Source: Gigantopelta aegis (lineage: Eukaryota > Mollusca > Gastropoda > Neomphalida > Peltospiridae). From it: a DNA stretch of 64,000 nt. The position numbers and the translations under genes are program-made. This document shows, in pieces, positions 1 through 11,049 of the stretch (position 1 is its first letter; every line of letters starts with the position of its first letter). Location of the stretch: NCBI RefSeq assembly GCF_016097555.1, contig NC_054712.1:50550753-50614752 (forward strand), read 5' to 3'. The notes beneath the pieces are model-generated. The model saw only the letters and a list, made by a program, of their open reading frames with translations, searched no databases and was not told the origin of the DNA.

Positions 1-802
1 TATACAGTGCATTCCCTAATTCATATTTCCAGTCATTTTGCACACGACACTCACCGGAAACCATTTATTAACAGGAAACTGAAAACAACTCAGCTTCCTG
101 TGTCTTTAGATTCTTAATTTTAAGTTGAAAATAGTTTAGAATTTTGAGATGAAAAAGTGGTTTTTGGCAAGTATCTTCGCTTGACAACAATGATGGCACA
201 TCGTGATCATTTTCAGGAATCGATAGCTGATTGTTACAGCTATTTTGATAATAAATTTGATAATTTTACCAACAACGAAAATCACCAAATATTGGGATAT
301 GAATTGTAGTTCGTTTTTAAAAAAATTATTCTGGTCAGAAAGCCACTGTTATTGGGAATAATAGATACAAACCCTGGACAGCTTTTTTGACTGATTTTAA
401 TCAACATTAAAGCAAAAAATGCATTTCGTGGTTTTACAAAAATCAGGATTACCAAAAAGCGCTTCAGGTGAATGGAAATGTGTATTCTAAATAATAAAAT
501 GTAAGTAAAGTGCAATTTTATTTGTGAAAAATGGGGTTTAATAGCGAAAAACAACGCCGTAATGGTTAACAAATAGCCGTAACTAGGGTGTGTCCCTTTA
601 ACTGATCTAAAATATTATAAGAATTTAAAAAATTCACGAAAATAATACTTATCGATTCAAATATGAACTTTAATTTATGTATTTATAAAACATTCAAGTT
701 AATATATTTGAGTAAAAATTATAAACTTGTACCCACTCAACGTGGTTTTTATCAAAAATTACGGTTAAGAAGCAAATCTTTAATTAACAAGAAAATACAA
801 AC
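1..802. other. PSME3IP1 intron 2 (partial), with half of a TTAA/GGGACA repeat
   Basis: No exon was recognised. The stretch from about 285 to 597, ending CTAGGGTGTGTCCCT plus TTAA at 598-601, is an inverted relative of the repeat beginning at 32664. The rest is AT-rich with no recognisable coding signal. Confidence 0.5.
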
Positions 803-895
803 TCAATCTGTGTTCATCTTCATATTCTTGCTCCTTTGCGTCTTTGGCGGCCTGAAGCTGTTCGAACAAGGATCGCTTTTCTTCCTCAGGACATT
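803..895 (-). CDS. PSME3IP1: PSME3IP1 coding exon 2
   Basis: 93 nt, entered after TTCTTTCTAG (897-896) and in phase with exon 1: G|AA gives Glu, then C-P-E-E-E-K-R-S-L-F-E-Q-L and further charged helix. The proposed donor is TTGA|GTTTGT at 802-801, a weak site; the exon must end near here because the frame reaches a stop soon after. The exact 3' border is less certain than the rest. Confidence 0.78.
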   Translation of the reverse strand, partial: NVLRKKSDPCSNSFRPPKTQRSKNMKMNTD

Positions 896-1236
896 CTAGA
901 AAGAAAGAAAGAAATTTTAAAATAAATCTGTTTTTGACCTACACATACATGTATCACAACACTATGTAGGGCTGTGAAAAAAGTAAAGCTACCAATCAGA
1001 TCTGGTCTGTTTAAAATGTACGACGCCAGAACAGACTAATCCATCCAGTGAAACCAAACCGTAGGAAGAAATTAGATTGGTCTAAAGATTGAAACATTAC
1101 TTGAAGGTACAATTCTGTCCCAGACCAGACAGCTGGCTATACAGAGTCAGGGCCCGGGATGGACATGCCTGAAACCTTAATGGTACAGGAACATGTTAAA
1201 GGTGTACTCTCTCTCTCTCTCTCTCTCTCTCGCCTG

Positions 1237-1269
<33 letters not shown>

Positions 1270-3701
1270 GTCTCTCTCTCTCTCTGTACATGGTCCTGTA
1301 AATATATTGTCTGGTACTTCTGGCTGAAAGTTAGTTTGTTTTATTTAACACCACCAGTAGACCACATTGATTTATGAATCAATAGCTATTAGATGTCAAA
1401 CATTTGGTAATTTTGACATAGTCTTAGAGAAGAAACCTGCTACATTTTTTCGATTAGTAGCAAGGGATAATTTATATGCACCATTCCACAGACAGGATAG
1501 CACATACTACAGCCCTTGATATGCCAGTTGTAATACACTGGATGGAACGAAAAATAGCCCAGTGGGCCCACCGACAGGGATCAATTCTAGACTGACGGTG
1601 CATCATGCAAGCGCTTTACCACTGGGCTATGTCTATAGGTCTAAGTACAAGATAGTGTCTTCATGTACCGTAACTATTTAGCATGTCCCAAAAATGTTTT
1701 TATGAATGTAATAATCAGATTTATCATATAATATCTTACATTTTCAGTGCAATCAAAGTATGTGATATTTTTCAGATTACATACTTTAAGAATCTGATAA
1801 CTTTGCAAATTATTGTCCGAACCAAATTGTTAACAACTACGAAAAATTACTCTCCTATCTTTAATTGCCGTTAGATTTCCTCCAAAGTTTGTCCAGACAC
1901 AAATCTTGAAAAAACCATTACAATGACACAGATTCCACATACCAGATGATAACCATGTCACCTATATCGACTTCGCTGAGAGTGCATAGGGAAAAAAGCA
2001 TGTAATTTTGTATCAGCTGCCATTTTGACTTTTTATGGAATATTCTTCAAGAGGGGTGAAAGGATAGGACTTAATCTAACAACGTCATAACAGGTTATGA
2101 TATAAAAGCAAACGTGATGACGTCATATTATTTTTTATTATTATTATTATTATTATTTTAATGATACCACTAGAGATCATCGATTAATTGTGTCACATAC
2201 TTTGGAGGCTTTCACCCCTCTTGAAGAGTATTCCATAAACAAGCAACATGGCAGACCGCAGAAAACTGCATGTATTTTTCCCTATGCAGTCTCAGCAAAC
2301 ACAATATCGGCGACATCGTTGCAGTCTCGTGTGTGGAATCTGTATATTTGTAGTGTTTTTTTTGCGATTTGTGTCTGGACAAACTTTGGAGGAAATCTAA
2401 CGGCAATTAAAGATAGGAGAGTTATTTTTTGTAGTTGTTAACAATTTGGTTCGGACAATAGATGTAAATTAGTCCAGGTCTCGGCACTAGGTTTATTGAC
2501 ATTTAAGCAAACGTACTAGGGTGACACTCCACGATTGACGTTTGCATTCACAGTCATCAAATAAAAACATTTCAATGGCAATTTGACACTGAAAGCTGTC
2601 CAGCGTTCAGAAAACAAAAAACGTTAGGCATAACTTTATTTTGATGTAAGGACATCCAAAATGACGTCATTCGAGTTTGATGTCATTTCCATTCAAAAAT
2701 ACACCGCGCCACATATTCTTACGTCATTTGAATATCTAGTAATGGCGGACTGGAATTAAAGTTGCATGTACAGTTTACAAAAACATGTTGTATTAAGCTT
2801 GAGCTTATATGATAAAGAGATTATTACCCTCGTGTATTTCGGTATCGTCAATATCATATATTAGGAATAAAAATAATGTATTATGCTCGACAGAGGCTCG
2901 CATAATACAATTTTTATTCCTAATATATGATATTGACGATACCGAAAAACACTCTGGTAATAACCTCTATTGATTCCAGATAAGATTGAAAACTTCTGGA
3001 CGAATTTGAGTGTGATATTACTACTGCAAGCAAGAAACTAAGTTTAGAACACTGTTAGTGTTACTTTATTTATGTGCCTATATCCAATAGAGGTTCAGGC
3101 ACGTCCATCCCACGTCCAGTCTCTGGCAAGGACAGTGATAAGAGAATAAAGAATTAATGAATGAATGAATGAACGAAGGAAATGTTTTATTTAATGACAC
3201 ACTCAGCACATATAAACTAGATATATGCTTGAACATATGATTAAAGACCACAGAGCTATTTATGAGAGGAAATCTGCTTCATCCACTTCATGGTCTAATC
3301 TTTTTGCTTCTAAGCAGCAAGGGTTCTTTTATATGCATCATCCCACAGACAAGCTAGCACATGTATACTACAGCCTTTGTTACACCAGTTGTGGAATACT
3401 GGCTGGAATGAGAAATAGCACAATGGGTTGATGGGGATTGATCCTAGACAAACGATGCATCAGGTAAATGCTTTATTAAATATGAAGTGCTGCATTACAT
3501 TCTGCCCCAAAAGAGAACTAACTGATTTAAATTAATGACGTCACTGTTGAAATACTGATGGATATATTTACCGAGAGGGTCATCAGCCTTTCTCACTTTC
3601 TCCCATTCCTCCTGTCTCTGACGTTTTTTCTCATCAATTTCACCCTGACTTTCAAAGTTCTTCAGTGTTACCTTGGAAACATTTTGTCCACCAAAACTCA
3701 T
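803..3701 (-). CDS. PSME3IP1: PSME3-interacting protein (FAM192A/NIP30), first two coding exons, gene continues past left edge
   Basis: Two minus-strand exons, 3701-3572 and 895-803, join in phase to give the first 74 residues plus one base. Residues 1-43 carry the family's signature block E-I-D-E-K-K-R-Q-R-Q-E-E-W-E-K-V-R-K, followed across the junction by D-D-P-L-E-C-P-E-E and a charged helix (S-L-F-E-Q-L, then K-E-Q-E-Y-E). This matches the N terminus of human FAM192A/NIP30 as I know it. In vertebrates the family is nuclear and binds the proteasome activator PSME3 (PA28-gamma); the binding region lies in the C-terminal half, which is outside this window. The ATG at 3701-3699 has an A at -3; reading upstream in frame adds only non-homologous residues. 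A 3' splice site at 3743-3742 suggests an untranslated exon further upstream. The remaining exons must lie left of position 1. Confidence 0.86.
1205..1287. repeat. CT-rich microsatellite
   Basis: Imperfect (CT)n with GT interruptions, inside PSME3IP1 intron 1. The serine/leucine-rich reading frame across it is low complexity, not a gene. Confidence 0.9.
1334..1634 (-). mobile_element. SINE, head type 1, tail type B
   Basis: Reading on the minus strand: tRNA-like head (GGGCTATTT follows), shared core ending in TGCATATAA, then tail B ending in the GTGGTGTTAAATAAAACAAAC-type end. Diverged and without clear target-site duplications. It lies in PSME3IP1 intron 1. Confidence 0.8.
1813..2458. mobile_element. 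646-bp foldback DNA element with TA target duplication
   Basis: The ends are inverted repeats starting TTGTCCGAACCAAATTGTTA at the left; the right end is its complement. Similarity between arms continues imperfectly for about 250 bp each (1813-2065 against 2205-2458) around a short centre. A TA dinucleotide flanks both sides (1811-1812 and 2459-2460), as for Tc1/mariner-type insertion. There is no transposase, so it is non-autonomous. A diverged end of the same family lies at about 49861-50015. Confidence 0.8.
2822..2968. repeat. Near-perfect hairpin, about 65-bp arms
   Basis: The left arm runs from TTATTACCCTCG through GGTATCGTCAATATCATATA. The right arm returns as its complement from CATAATACAATTTTTATTCC to GGTAATAA, leaving a loop of about 15 bases with the GAGCC/GGCTC core. 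Probably a small foldback element. Confidence 0.8.
3174..3478 (-). mobile_element. SINE, head type 1, tail type A (diverged)
   Basis: On the minus strand it ends with the tail-A signature GTCATTAAATAAAACATTTCC, preceded by the shared core. It lies about 90 bp below PSME3IP1 exon 1. It is preceded at 3150-3174 by a short GAATGAATGAATGAAC run. Confidence 0.75.
3572..3701 (-). CDS. PSME3IP1: PSME3IP1 coding exon 1
   Basis: 130 nt, 43 codons plus one base. The donor is CTCTCG|GTAAAT at 3571-3570. The exon continues upstream as 5' UTR to an acceptor at 3743-3742 (TTTCTGTTTCAG|ACAAAT). The charged E-W-E-K-V-R-K block is encoded here. Confidence 0.87.
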
Positions 3702-3796
3702 TTTATGGTTCAATGAATGAAAACTGCTTGTGTAAATTTGTCTGAAACAGAAAAACCTAAAATATATTAATAAATAGGCTGACCTGGCACAAGTTA

Positions 3797-4065
3797 AAGT
3801 TTGTTTTGGTTAACAACACCACTAGAGCACATTGATTTATTAATCATTGTCTATTGGATGTCAAACATTTGGTAATTTTTACATTTAGTCTTAGAGACGA
3901 AACCCACTACTTTTTTCCAATAGTAGCAAGGGATCTTTTATATGCACCATCCCACACAGACAGGATATCACATATAATGGCCTTTGATATACCAGTTGTG
4001 GTGCACTGACTGGAACAAGAAATAGCCCAATAGGCCCAAAGACTGGCCGTGCATTAAGTGACAAA
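3797..4065 (-). mobile_element. SINE, tail type B, head partly lost
   Basis: Tail B, core and a decayed head are readable. It sits just upstream of the PSME3IP1 5' UTR exon and abuts the foldback element at 4087. Confidence 0.75.
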
Positions 4066-4086
4066 TGGGTTGCATCCCAGCTCCAT

Positions 4087-4394
4087 GCCCGAGTACTCTG
4101 ACTGTAAGAGAGCTAGACGGACATTTGGATATAAATATGCTCTTATTACAGTCAGAGACCAAGCTATGTATTTTTTTGGCAATTGCCGACAACCAAAAAG
4201 TTGTCAAAGATTTCCGCTCTAATACCACAACAATCTTATGTTTGATGTCATATTTCTCAGCAGAATTCTAAGTTCGCCGACCTATATCATGACGTTGCGT
4301 CACATGATCGCCCACTCAGCCATTCCATCTTCCATGGGCCGTCTCAAAACGACAAATGTCCGTCTAGCTCTCTTACAGTCAAGAGTACTCGGGC
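4087..4394. mobile_element. 308-bp MITE with about 42-bp terminal inverted repeats
   Basis: The left end GCCCGAGTACTCTGACTGTA and the right end, which is its complement with one extra base, extend to about 42 bp through AGAGAGCTAGACGGACATTT. No clear target duplication and no coding capacity. It lies between the two divergent genes. Confidence 0.8.
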
Positions 4395-4440
4395 TACCAG
4401 GCTCACTATCTGGCACATGTATAAATACTTATCATAAATA

Positions 4441-4931
4441 GTTAGGGTTAGTGACAGTGCAAGATGGAATTCTTTCCTGGTGTTTTTTTTACAGGCTCTC
4501 GTTTAGTATTCTCTAAGCATACGTATCTAATCTTATAATCATATGGTCAATTGTAAAACGTAAATAGGCGATGTCCGGAATTAGGGAGGCTATAATAATA
4601 CACTTGCATTTACGGTGTCGTGGCAAACCAGTTATGCTCGACCACTATACGTATGAGCTAGCTGATGTATATTATTGACATTACCATGCAAGTATAGGCC
4701 TTTTACAAATAAATTACATAAAAAGAAAACAGCATATAATAAACAAAAAACTTTAAAACAAAATAACAACCAGTTCACTCGACAAGATTTGTCTTCCGTT
4801 GCGCAAACACTATCAGATTAATATGAGAATAGTCCGTCACAACGTGTACCAGTTTATTGCACTGCTAATTCTACGTAGATTACTTCCGTGTTACCAAGAT
4901 TTTACTATTTAGTTTTATTAAATAAAAGTCG
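4441..4931. promoter_or_regulatory. Candidate shared promoter region of PSME3IP1 and RABIF
   Basis: About 490 bp of non-repetitive DNA between the MITE and the RABIF start codon. It contains two CTTCCG ETS-type cores (TCTTCCGTTGCG near 4795 and ACTTCCGTG near 4885). Vertebrate housekeeping promoters often carry such sites; their use here is inference. No TATA box is obvious at a sensible distance. Confidence 0.35.
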
Positions 4932-5087
4932 ATGGCAGATTCAGAGAATCAGCAACAAAAAGAAGATGTTGCGGCATCAGACGATCATCGTATTTTAGAA
5001 AACGGTAAAAACAAGACGAACATTTACTGTCAACATTGTCCTAGTTTAGTGCTGTCAATAAACCAGGCGAAAAAGGTTGAGACTGAG
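4932..5087 (+). CDS. RABIF: RABIF coding exon 1
   Basis: 156 nt, 52 codons, phase 0. Donor GACTGAG|GTGAGT. It encodes the first CxxC zinc pair (C33, C36). Confidence 0.95.
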
Positions 5088-7386
5088 GTGAGTCCATGGC
5101 TACTTTCTCAATTTCGGTTTCTCAATTGATCAGTGAATCTCACTGTCACATTGGGTAGGGGATAGTGTTGAGAATCGGTTGGAATTTCATCATCAGTCAT
5201 CGGTTATAATCAGTTTGCATGTGCCAATCAGTCAACTTTGGATTACACATCAGTTAGAAGTATATCATTATATGAACCTAATAAGCCTTATAAGGGTTTG
5301 AATTGTAATGATCACACACCTATTGTGTTCAGGGGCGGGATGTAGCCCTGTGGTAAAGTGCTCACTTGATGCACGGTCAGTTTGTGATCGATTCCCATCA
5401 GTGGGCCCATTGTGCTATTTCTCGTTCCAGGTAGTGCACCACGACTGGTATATCAAAGGCTGTGGTATGTGCTATCCTGTCTGTGGCATGATGAATTTAA
5501 AAGATCCCTTGCTACTAATTGAAATATTGTAGCGGGTTTTCTCTCTATGACAGTGTCATAATGACCATATGTTTGACATCCAGTAGTCGATGATTAATAA
5601 ATCAATGTGCTCTAGTGGTGTTGTTAAACAAAAACAAACTTTAACTATTGTGTTCAATGGGATTAACCCTACATCTTGCTAATTTTACCTTAAGTTTAAT
5701 ACCGGTATCCTTTTTCTTTATGTACATGTAAACACCAACACCAGCATATTTATAATTAATTCCATCATCTAAACTGAAGGTACAAGCACATGTAGTTAAC
5801 ATTTTCACACACAATCAATTTATTGGATTTTATAATTGATCATCACATCGGGAGAGCCAAGCCAATCAATTTTTAATTTATTATATTCGATTATTGGTAA
5901 GCAACATCACTAGTATGGGAGGAGAAACTTCCCTCTATTTAGCAAATTTAAAATGTTGGGCAAATTCTTTATGTTGTAGTTGGAAGATTTATTTTGTTAA
6001 TAATGATGCAAGTACTTCAATCGGGATTTAGGGAGTATGGTAGGTTATACATTTTTGGTTTGTGTATCCATTTGTTCCACTATTTTGGTTGAGAAATGGT
6101 TGAAACATGGTGCCACAAGTTATGAATGCCAGCTATATATAGGATATCTAACAATATTTGGATGTAGAAAGAACCACACTTTCTTCATCCCTTCAAACTA
6201 GCTGCCTACCAACTCTTTATGGTGGTTGGTCAACTACCACCAATCTGAATCTGTGTACCGGTAATCAACTCACCCAACAAAAATTACCAACTCGCCGCAT
6301 TGCTTTGTCAGCTTGCAACAATGATGGGTCATCTTGCCCTTTGCCTGTGTAGCTCATGTGCAGTCTTTCCTGCTTAGTTTAACATCAGTAGAGTCTTTTA
6401 ATAACTTACTTTTAATTGTGATGTTCATAGTCTTCTGAGAAATGTGCCATATAATATTTTTTCCAGATAAGATTTGAAAACTTAAGCAAGACACTACATG
6501 TAACTTTTAGACAGAAATATATAATGTACCGGTAGCATTACTGAAAAATGTGTCAGGGGATTAACAATGCTTGACTGGTCACAGCACACGGTGCGACATG
6601 CGTCACTTTAAAAAACAATAGCCTAATTTAAGGGTGTATCTGAAGAATGTCAACATTAGACATGTATTTAATCTCTTCACAACAGAAACTGGCATGAGTA
6701 TTAACATTTGTTGGTTGATTTTGATAATTTTTAACATTATTTCATCAAATCAATTGTACATTACAGTATGCATGCACAGAAATCATTTCCTGTCAATAGG
6801 CCAGTTCACGATTACTCAAGGATACAGTGACTCTGATGCTAAAGTAAAAAAAACACTGTCCGACATATGGCGACAAGGTGCCAAGTGAGCTATGACACTA
6901 AACAAGTCGGGGTCTTGACTGGTGAACTTGTGTGATTTCGTTTTTTGAAATCTGATTAGATCCAGAATATTATTGTGACTTTGTCTTCTCAATACTGCTA
7001 ATAACTCGGTGACTTGATCAGATAATGCCTGGTAATGTCTCAAACTATAATGTGAGACCATCCTAATCATCACTTTTTTGTTTTTTGGTACTAATAATAA
7101 GTACAACCTGCTTAGTTCATGCATACACATTTTTCCTACATTTCAGTTTGTTTTGCCGCACATGTTCAAGAAGAGAGTGGAAAGTGAACCAGACGAGGGC
7201 GAGACTCTGAGAGACTATTGGATGGTGGAAGACATGTTCACGTTCGACAATGTCGGCTTCACGAACAGTGTGGGAACAATCAAGTACTTAATATGTGCTG
7301 ACTGCGAAATTGGACCAATCGGCTGGCATGACTCCACCAACAAAAAGAGATTCTATATAGCCCTGGACCGAGTTAAACATCAGTGA
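4932..7386 (+). CDS. RABIF: RAB-interacting factor (MSS4), complete two-exon gene
   Basis: Exons 4932-5087 and 7147-7386 join in phase 0 to give 131 aa; the human protein is 123 aa. Residues 33-36 (C-Q-H-C) and a later C-A-D-C are the two CxxC pairs that hold the structural zinc ion of MSS4. The C-terminal half has the family hallmark M-V-E-D-M-F-T-F-D-N-V-G-F-T and C-A-D-C-E-I-G-P-I-G-W-H. MSS4 binds nucleotide-free exocytic Rab GTPases (Rab1, Rab3, Rab8, Rab10) in the cytosol and acts as a slow exchange factor or holdase. An in-frame TAA at 4923-4925 fixes the start. The intron (5088-7146) holds a SINE. The first about 30 residues are hydrophilic and poorly conserved, as in vertebrates. Confidence 0.96.
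5333..5646 (+). mobile_element. SINE, head 1, tail B, in RABIF intron
   Basis: The head begins GGGGCGGGATGTAGCCC; a B-box-like GGGATCGATTCCC-type segment follows, then the shared core and the tail ending GTTGTTAAACAAAAACAAAC. Confidence 0.9.
7147..7386 (+). CDS. RABIF: RABIF coding exon 2
   Basis: 240 nt including TGA (7384-7386). Acceptor TTTTTCCTACATTTCAG|TTTG. It encodes the Rab-binding face and the second CxxC pair. An ATTAAA about 145 bp downstream (near 7534) is a possible poly(A) signal. Confidence 0.96.
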   Translation, partial: FVLPHMFKKRVESEPDEGETLRDYWMVEDMFTFDNVGFTNSVGTIKYLICADCEIGPIGWHDSTNKKRFYIALDRVKHQ

Positions 7387-7542
7387 TTTTATATATGATG
7401 TACGTGTAGGCGAATAATGGAATATTGGTAGCAGACTTTTAGTTTGAAATGAAGTAAAATAACAGAGGGATGGAAATACAAAGCATTTTATAGTTTTTAA
7501 GGGATCCAAAATTGTGTTTAGTAAGATTTTATATTAAAACTT

Positions 7543-7630
7543 ACACACACGTGCATACACATGCATGAACGTATACACACACACACATGAATGCATACAC
7601 GCACACACACATTCACGCACACATACACAT
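7543..7630. repeat. CA-rich microsatellite
   Basis: Imperfect (CA)n with TG and GC interruptions, downstream of RABIF. Confidence 0.85.
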
Positions 7631-7742
7631 ATCAACAAAACCCAACTATGTAAGTAGCACAAGTAGCAGAACATACCAGTAGCAGAAGGGGCCAATTGCA
7701 TTAAATCACATTCAATGAGGGGGAGGGGTAGCATAATCATCA

Positions 7743-8042
7743 AGTTTGTTTTATTTAACAACACCACTAGAGCACATTGATTCATTGATCATCGGCTAAT
7801 TGGGATGTCAAACATTTGGTAATTGTGACATGTAGTCTTTTGAGAGAAAACCTGCAACATTTTTCCATTAGTAGGAAGATCTCTTTTTTTTAATGCACCA
7901 TTCCACAGACAGGATAGCAGATACCACATCCTTTGATATACTAGTCATGGAGCACTGGCTGGAGAGAGAAATAGCTACTGATGGTGATCGATCCCAGACC
8001 AACTGCACATCAAGCAAGCGCTTTACAACCGGGCCACATCTC
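7743..8042 (-). mobile_element. SINE, head 1, tail B
   Basis: Full-length but diverged. It faces the next SINE, giving a head-to-head pair about 60 bp apart. Confidence 0.85.
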
Positions 8043-8098
8043 GACCACTAGTTTAAAATAGGGGAAAATCTTAATTGCTTGATTATTCCTTATTAAAC

Positions 8099-9671
8099 CG
8101 GAGAGGGACATAGCCCAGTGGTAAAGCGTTCGGTTGTTGCGTGATTGGTCTAGAATTGATCCCCGTCGGTGGACCCATTGGGCTATTTCTTGTTCCAGCC
8201 AGTCCAAAACTGGTGCTACAAAGGCCGTGGTATGTACTATCCTGTCTGTTGAATGGTGCATATAAAAGATTGGTAACCAGTCAATTCGTACCATAGTCAT
8301 TTCGTACCATAGTCATTTCGTACCCAAGTCATTTCATACCCTGGTCATTTCGTACCATAGTTATTGTGTTAATTCGTACCATAGTCATTTCATACCATGG
8401 TTATTTCATACCATGTCTGTTTGGTCATTTTGTACCTGTCATTTATTGTGCAGCTTAATTGACTGATAGTAAAATGTTGAATTACTGATTTAAAAAATAA
8501 ACATTAGGCTAATGCAGCTATATTGAATCCCCACCCTTAAGAAAGAAACAAACAAACAAATAACAAGAAAAAGATGATATATTACTTTTATCTTCAAACG
8601 TTTCCGTCCATCATTATATTAATTACCAACTAGCACTTTGTGTTAGAATAACATATACAGATCTTCTAAGACAAGCTGATCTCAGAAAAACCTTAATTAC
8701 CCACAAAGAGGAAGGGTGCCAGAGTCACACAAAAGGTGCTCTTCGAAAATTGGGCACTTTATAGTGACGGGAAAATCAGCGTCGGCCACCTGTTGAAAAT
8801 CTGTTCCAGATTGGTGCATGTCACTGATAACTGACACCGCAACGCTAGTGATTTCAAAAGTGTTTTAACTGTAGCTTGAGTATAGTGCTGTGTTTTGTTA
8901 TGAAATGTGAAATAAAGTTATAATGATTTCAAGATCGTGTATATTTTGTTATACTTAATCATAGACTAGACCACACAGTGATATTCTACATCGATACTGA
9001 GATGACTGTTGATTATAACGATTGTTTATCCAACAGCAATACGGCAAGCATAGGCAGAGAATCTGTCAACAGTGGGCTAAGGACGTAAGCCTATATAAGA
9101 TGGGGTGGGGGTAGGGGGGAGTCTCGTATCATATGAGATGATCATCAGTGGCATAATACATATGTTCATTTAAACCTTTGCTCACTTTACAAGGTATATT
9201 TACACGTCAACGTTTATTCATCAACAATAAAAATAAGAAGTGGCATACCATGACAAAAATAAGATACAGAGTACGAAACCACTATGGTACGAAATGGCTA
9301 TTGTACAAAATGACTGTGGTACGAAATGACCAAAACACTATGGTACAAAATGACTGTGGTACGAAATGACCAAAACACTATGGTACGAAATGGCTATGGT
9401 ACGAAATGACTGTGGTACGAAATGACCAAAACACTATGGTACGAAATGACTATGGTACGAAATGGCCATAAACTACGGTACAAATGGATGGTACGAAATG
9501 ACTAGTAACCAAAAGATTCCTTTCTGCTAATCGAAAAGAGTAGCCCATGAAGTGGCGACAGCAGGTTTCCTTTCTCAATATCTGTTTGGTCCTTAATCAT
9601 ATGCCTGACGCCATATAACCTTAAATAAAATGTGTTGAGTGCGTCGTTAAATAAAACATTTCCTTCCTTCC
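8099..9671 (+). mobile_element. SINE, head 1, tail A, split by a 1239-bp DNA element
   Basis: Head and core run 8099-8271 and the tail resumes at 9511-9671. The two parts join into a normal SINE once the insert and one copy of the 8-bp duplication AAAAGATT are removed. The tail ends in GTCGTTAAATAAAACATTTCC followed by TTCC repeats. Confidence 0.9.
8272..9510. mobile_element. Non-autonomous hAT-like element, 1239 bp
   Basis: Flanked by AAAAGATT on both sides (8264-8271 and 9511-9518), an 8-bp target duplication as in hAT and some related superfamilies. The termini are imperfect inverted repeats, GGTAACCAGTCAATTCGTACC and the complement of a right end reading GGTACGAAATGACTAGTAACC. Next to each end are many copies of a 14-16-base motif (CATTTCGTACCATAGT on the left, its complement on the right), like subterminal transposase-binding repeats. 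The roughly 800-bp centre has no open reading frame with transposase character. Confidence 0.85.
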
Positions 9672-9768
9672 TTATTAAACAATGTATGGAAGATCTGTGG
9701 GGATATCAGTATATTTGTATATTGTTTCTGTCTGAAACAGTGCATACAATTTTAACATCAGCAGCAAT

Positions 9769-9958
9769 CAGTGGTGGATCCAGAAAATCCATTTAGTGGG
9801 GGCCCCTGTGACATGAAGTGGAATGCCAAGGGAACTTTAGGGGAGGTTTGGAGGGGGATCGTAAAAAAATTAAAATTAATATATAATAAAATTATAACTA
9901 TCGCAAAATTTAGGAGGGGGGGGGGGCGGGTCCCTGGGTCCCCATAGATCCGCCTCTG
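9769..9958. mobile_element. Short MITE with GGATCC/GATCCGCC-type ends
   Basis: Left end CAGTGGTGGATCCAG; the right end reads GATCCGCCTCTG. Both are flanked by GCAAT. The interior is G-rich then AT-rich. Related ends appear near 10250-10595 and 31047-31675. Confidence 0.6.
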
Positions 9959-9971
9959 GCAATCCATTAAT

Positions 9972-11049
9972 GTTGTTAGCTGAAGCAGTTAATTGTTAAG
10001 ACAAAGTGACATTAAACATATATGAAGCTGTACAAAACGACGATTCATCCCTTGTATGCTATTCGACATGTTTAATATTTTACGATGACTCATCCTTTAT
10101 AAGATATTTACACGCACAAACTGAAATAAATCTTTGTACAGCATCAAATATGGTTCAGAAATAAAATCGAACAGAAGTGGCCTTGTTACATCCCTATGTA
10201 TTCTAAGTGATAACATATGGATAGTGCTGAAACAAATTCTCATGGGGGTCATATTGCACCAGCCCCCCCCCCCCCCATCCCCCACTTAGGCAGTGTACTA
10301 CATCCTACTGCATTCAACAAAGATTTTTCCTTCTTCATGTGTAGTGCCAATATTACAGTTAGCATATGGTCAGCTCACTCCTCATGAAACCCTACATTCT
10401 CCCATGAAACGGGCAGATTATGCTTTAGGTAAGGGGGGGGGGGGGGGTCCGAAACAATATGTAAATGTTTATAATTTGAAATTATAAATTTTATGTGGAC
10501 ATCAGTTTAGATCTACTGGTGGGGTCGATTTGTTTTTAGCCGGGGGGAGGGTTTCCGTGCAACTGGGAACCCCCCCCCCCATAATCCGCCCCTGTGAAAT
10601 AATATGGAATGATTTATTTTATGGGGGATTAGAAAACAAATTGCCAAACCTTTTTGATGATTTCTAAAACAGACCACAATTATTATGTAGAAACACACTA
10701 GGAACAAAACAAACTTAAAGTTTAAATAGAATTTTATGATGTTTCTGAAAAAGAAGACCAAACACTTTATTTCTGTGGTTAGTTTTATTGTGTTCTTCAT
10801 CTATGTGGTGTAAATACAGTATAATGTGCAGTTACTCTACATAGACTGGTTCTGTACACTTCACAGCCATGTTGATGAGCTTGAATACAGAAATAAAAAT
10901 AACAAATGTATTTTTTTCTGTTTCACTGTACTAGCCAAACTACATGTACATGGGATATTTCAACATTTTACATACTAACTACCAGTTCACATGCACGCAC
11001 ACATACAGAGGAATATTCACATGGTGTATTAAATAATATATTAGATGTA
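9972..11049. other. Intergenic DNA, repeat-derived, no gene
   Basis: It holds G and C homopolymer runs (10262-10275, 10433-10447, 10570-10580), another GGATCCGCC-type element end near 10590 and AT-rich filler. No splice-bounded coding stretch was seen. Confidence 0.5.

Noticed and set aside
6816..7130. 104-codon minus-strand frame in the RABIF intron
   Set aside because: No family recognised; it overlaps the 3' end of the intron and ends just before the real RABIF exon on the other strand.
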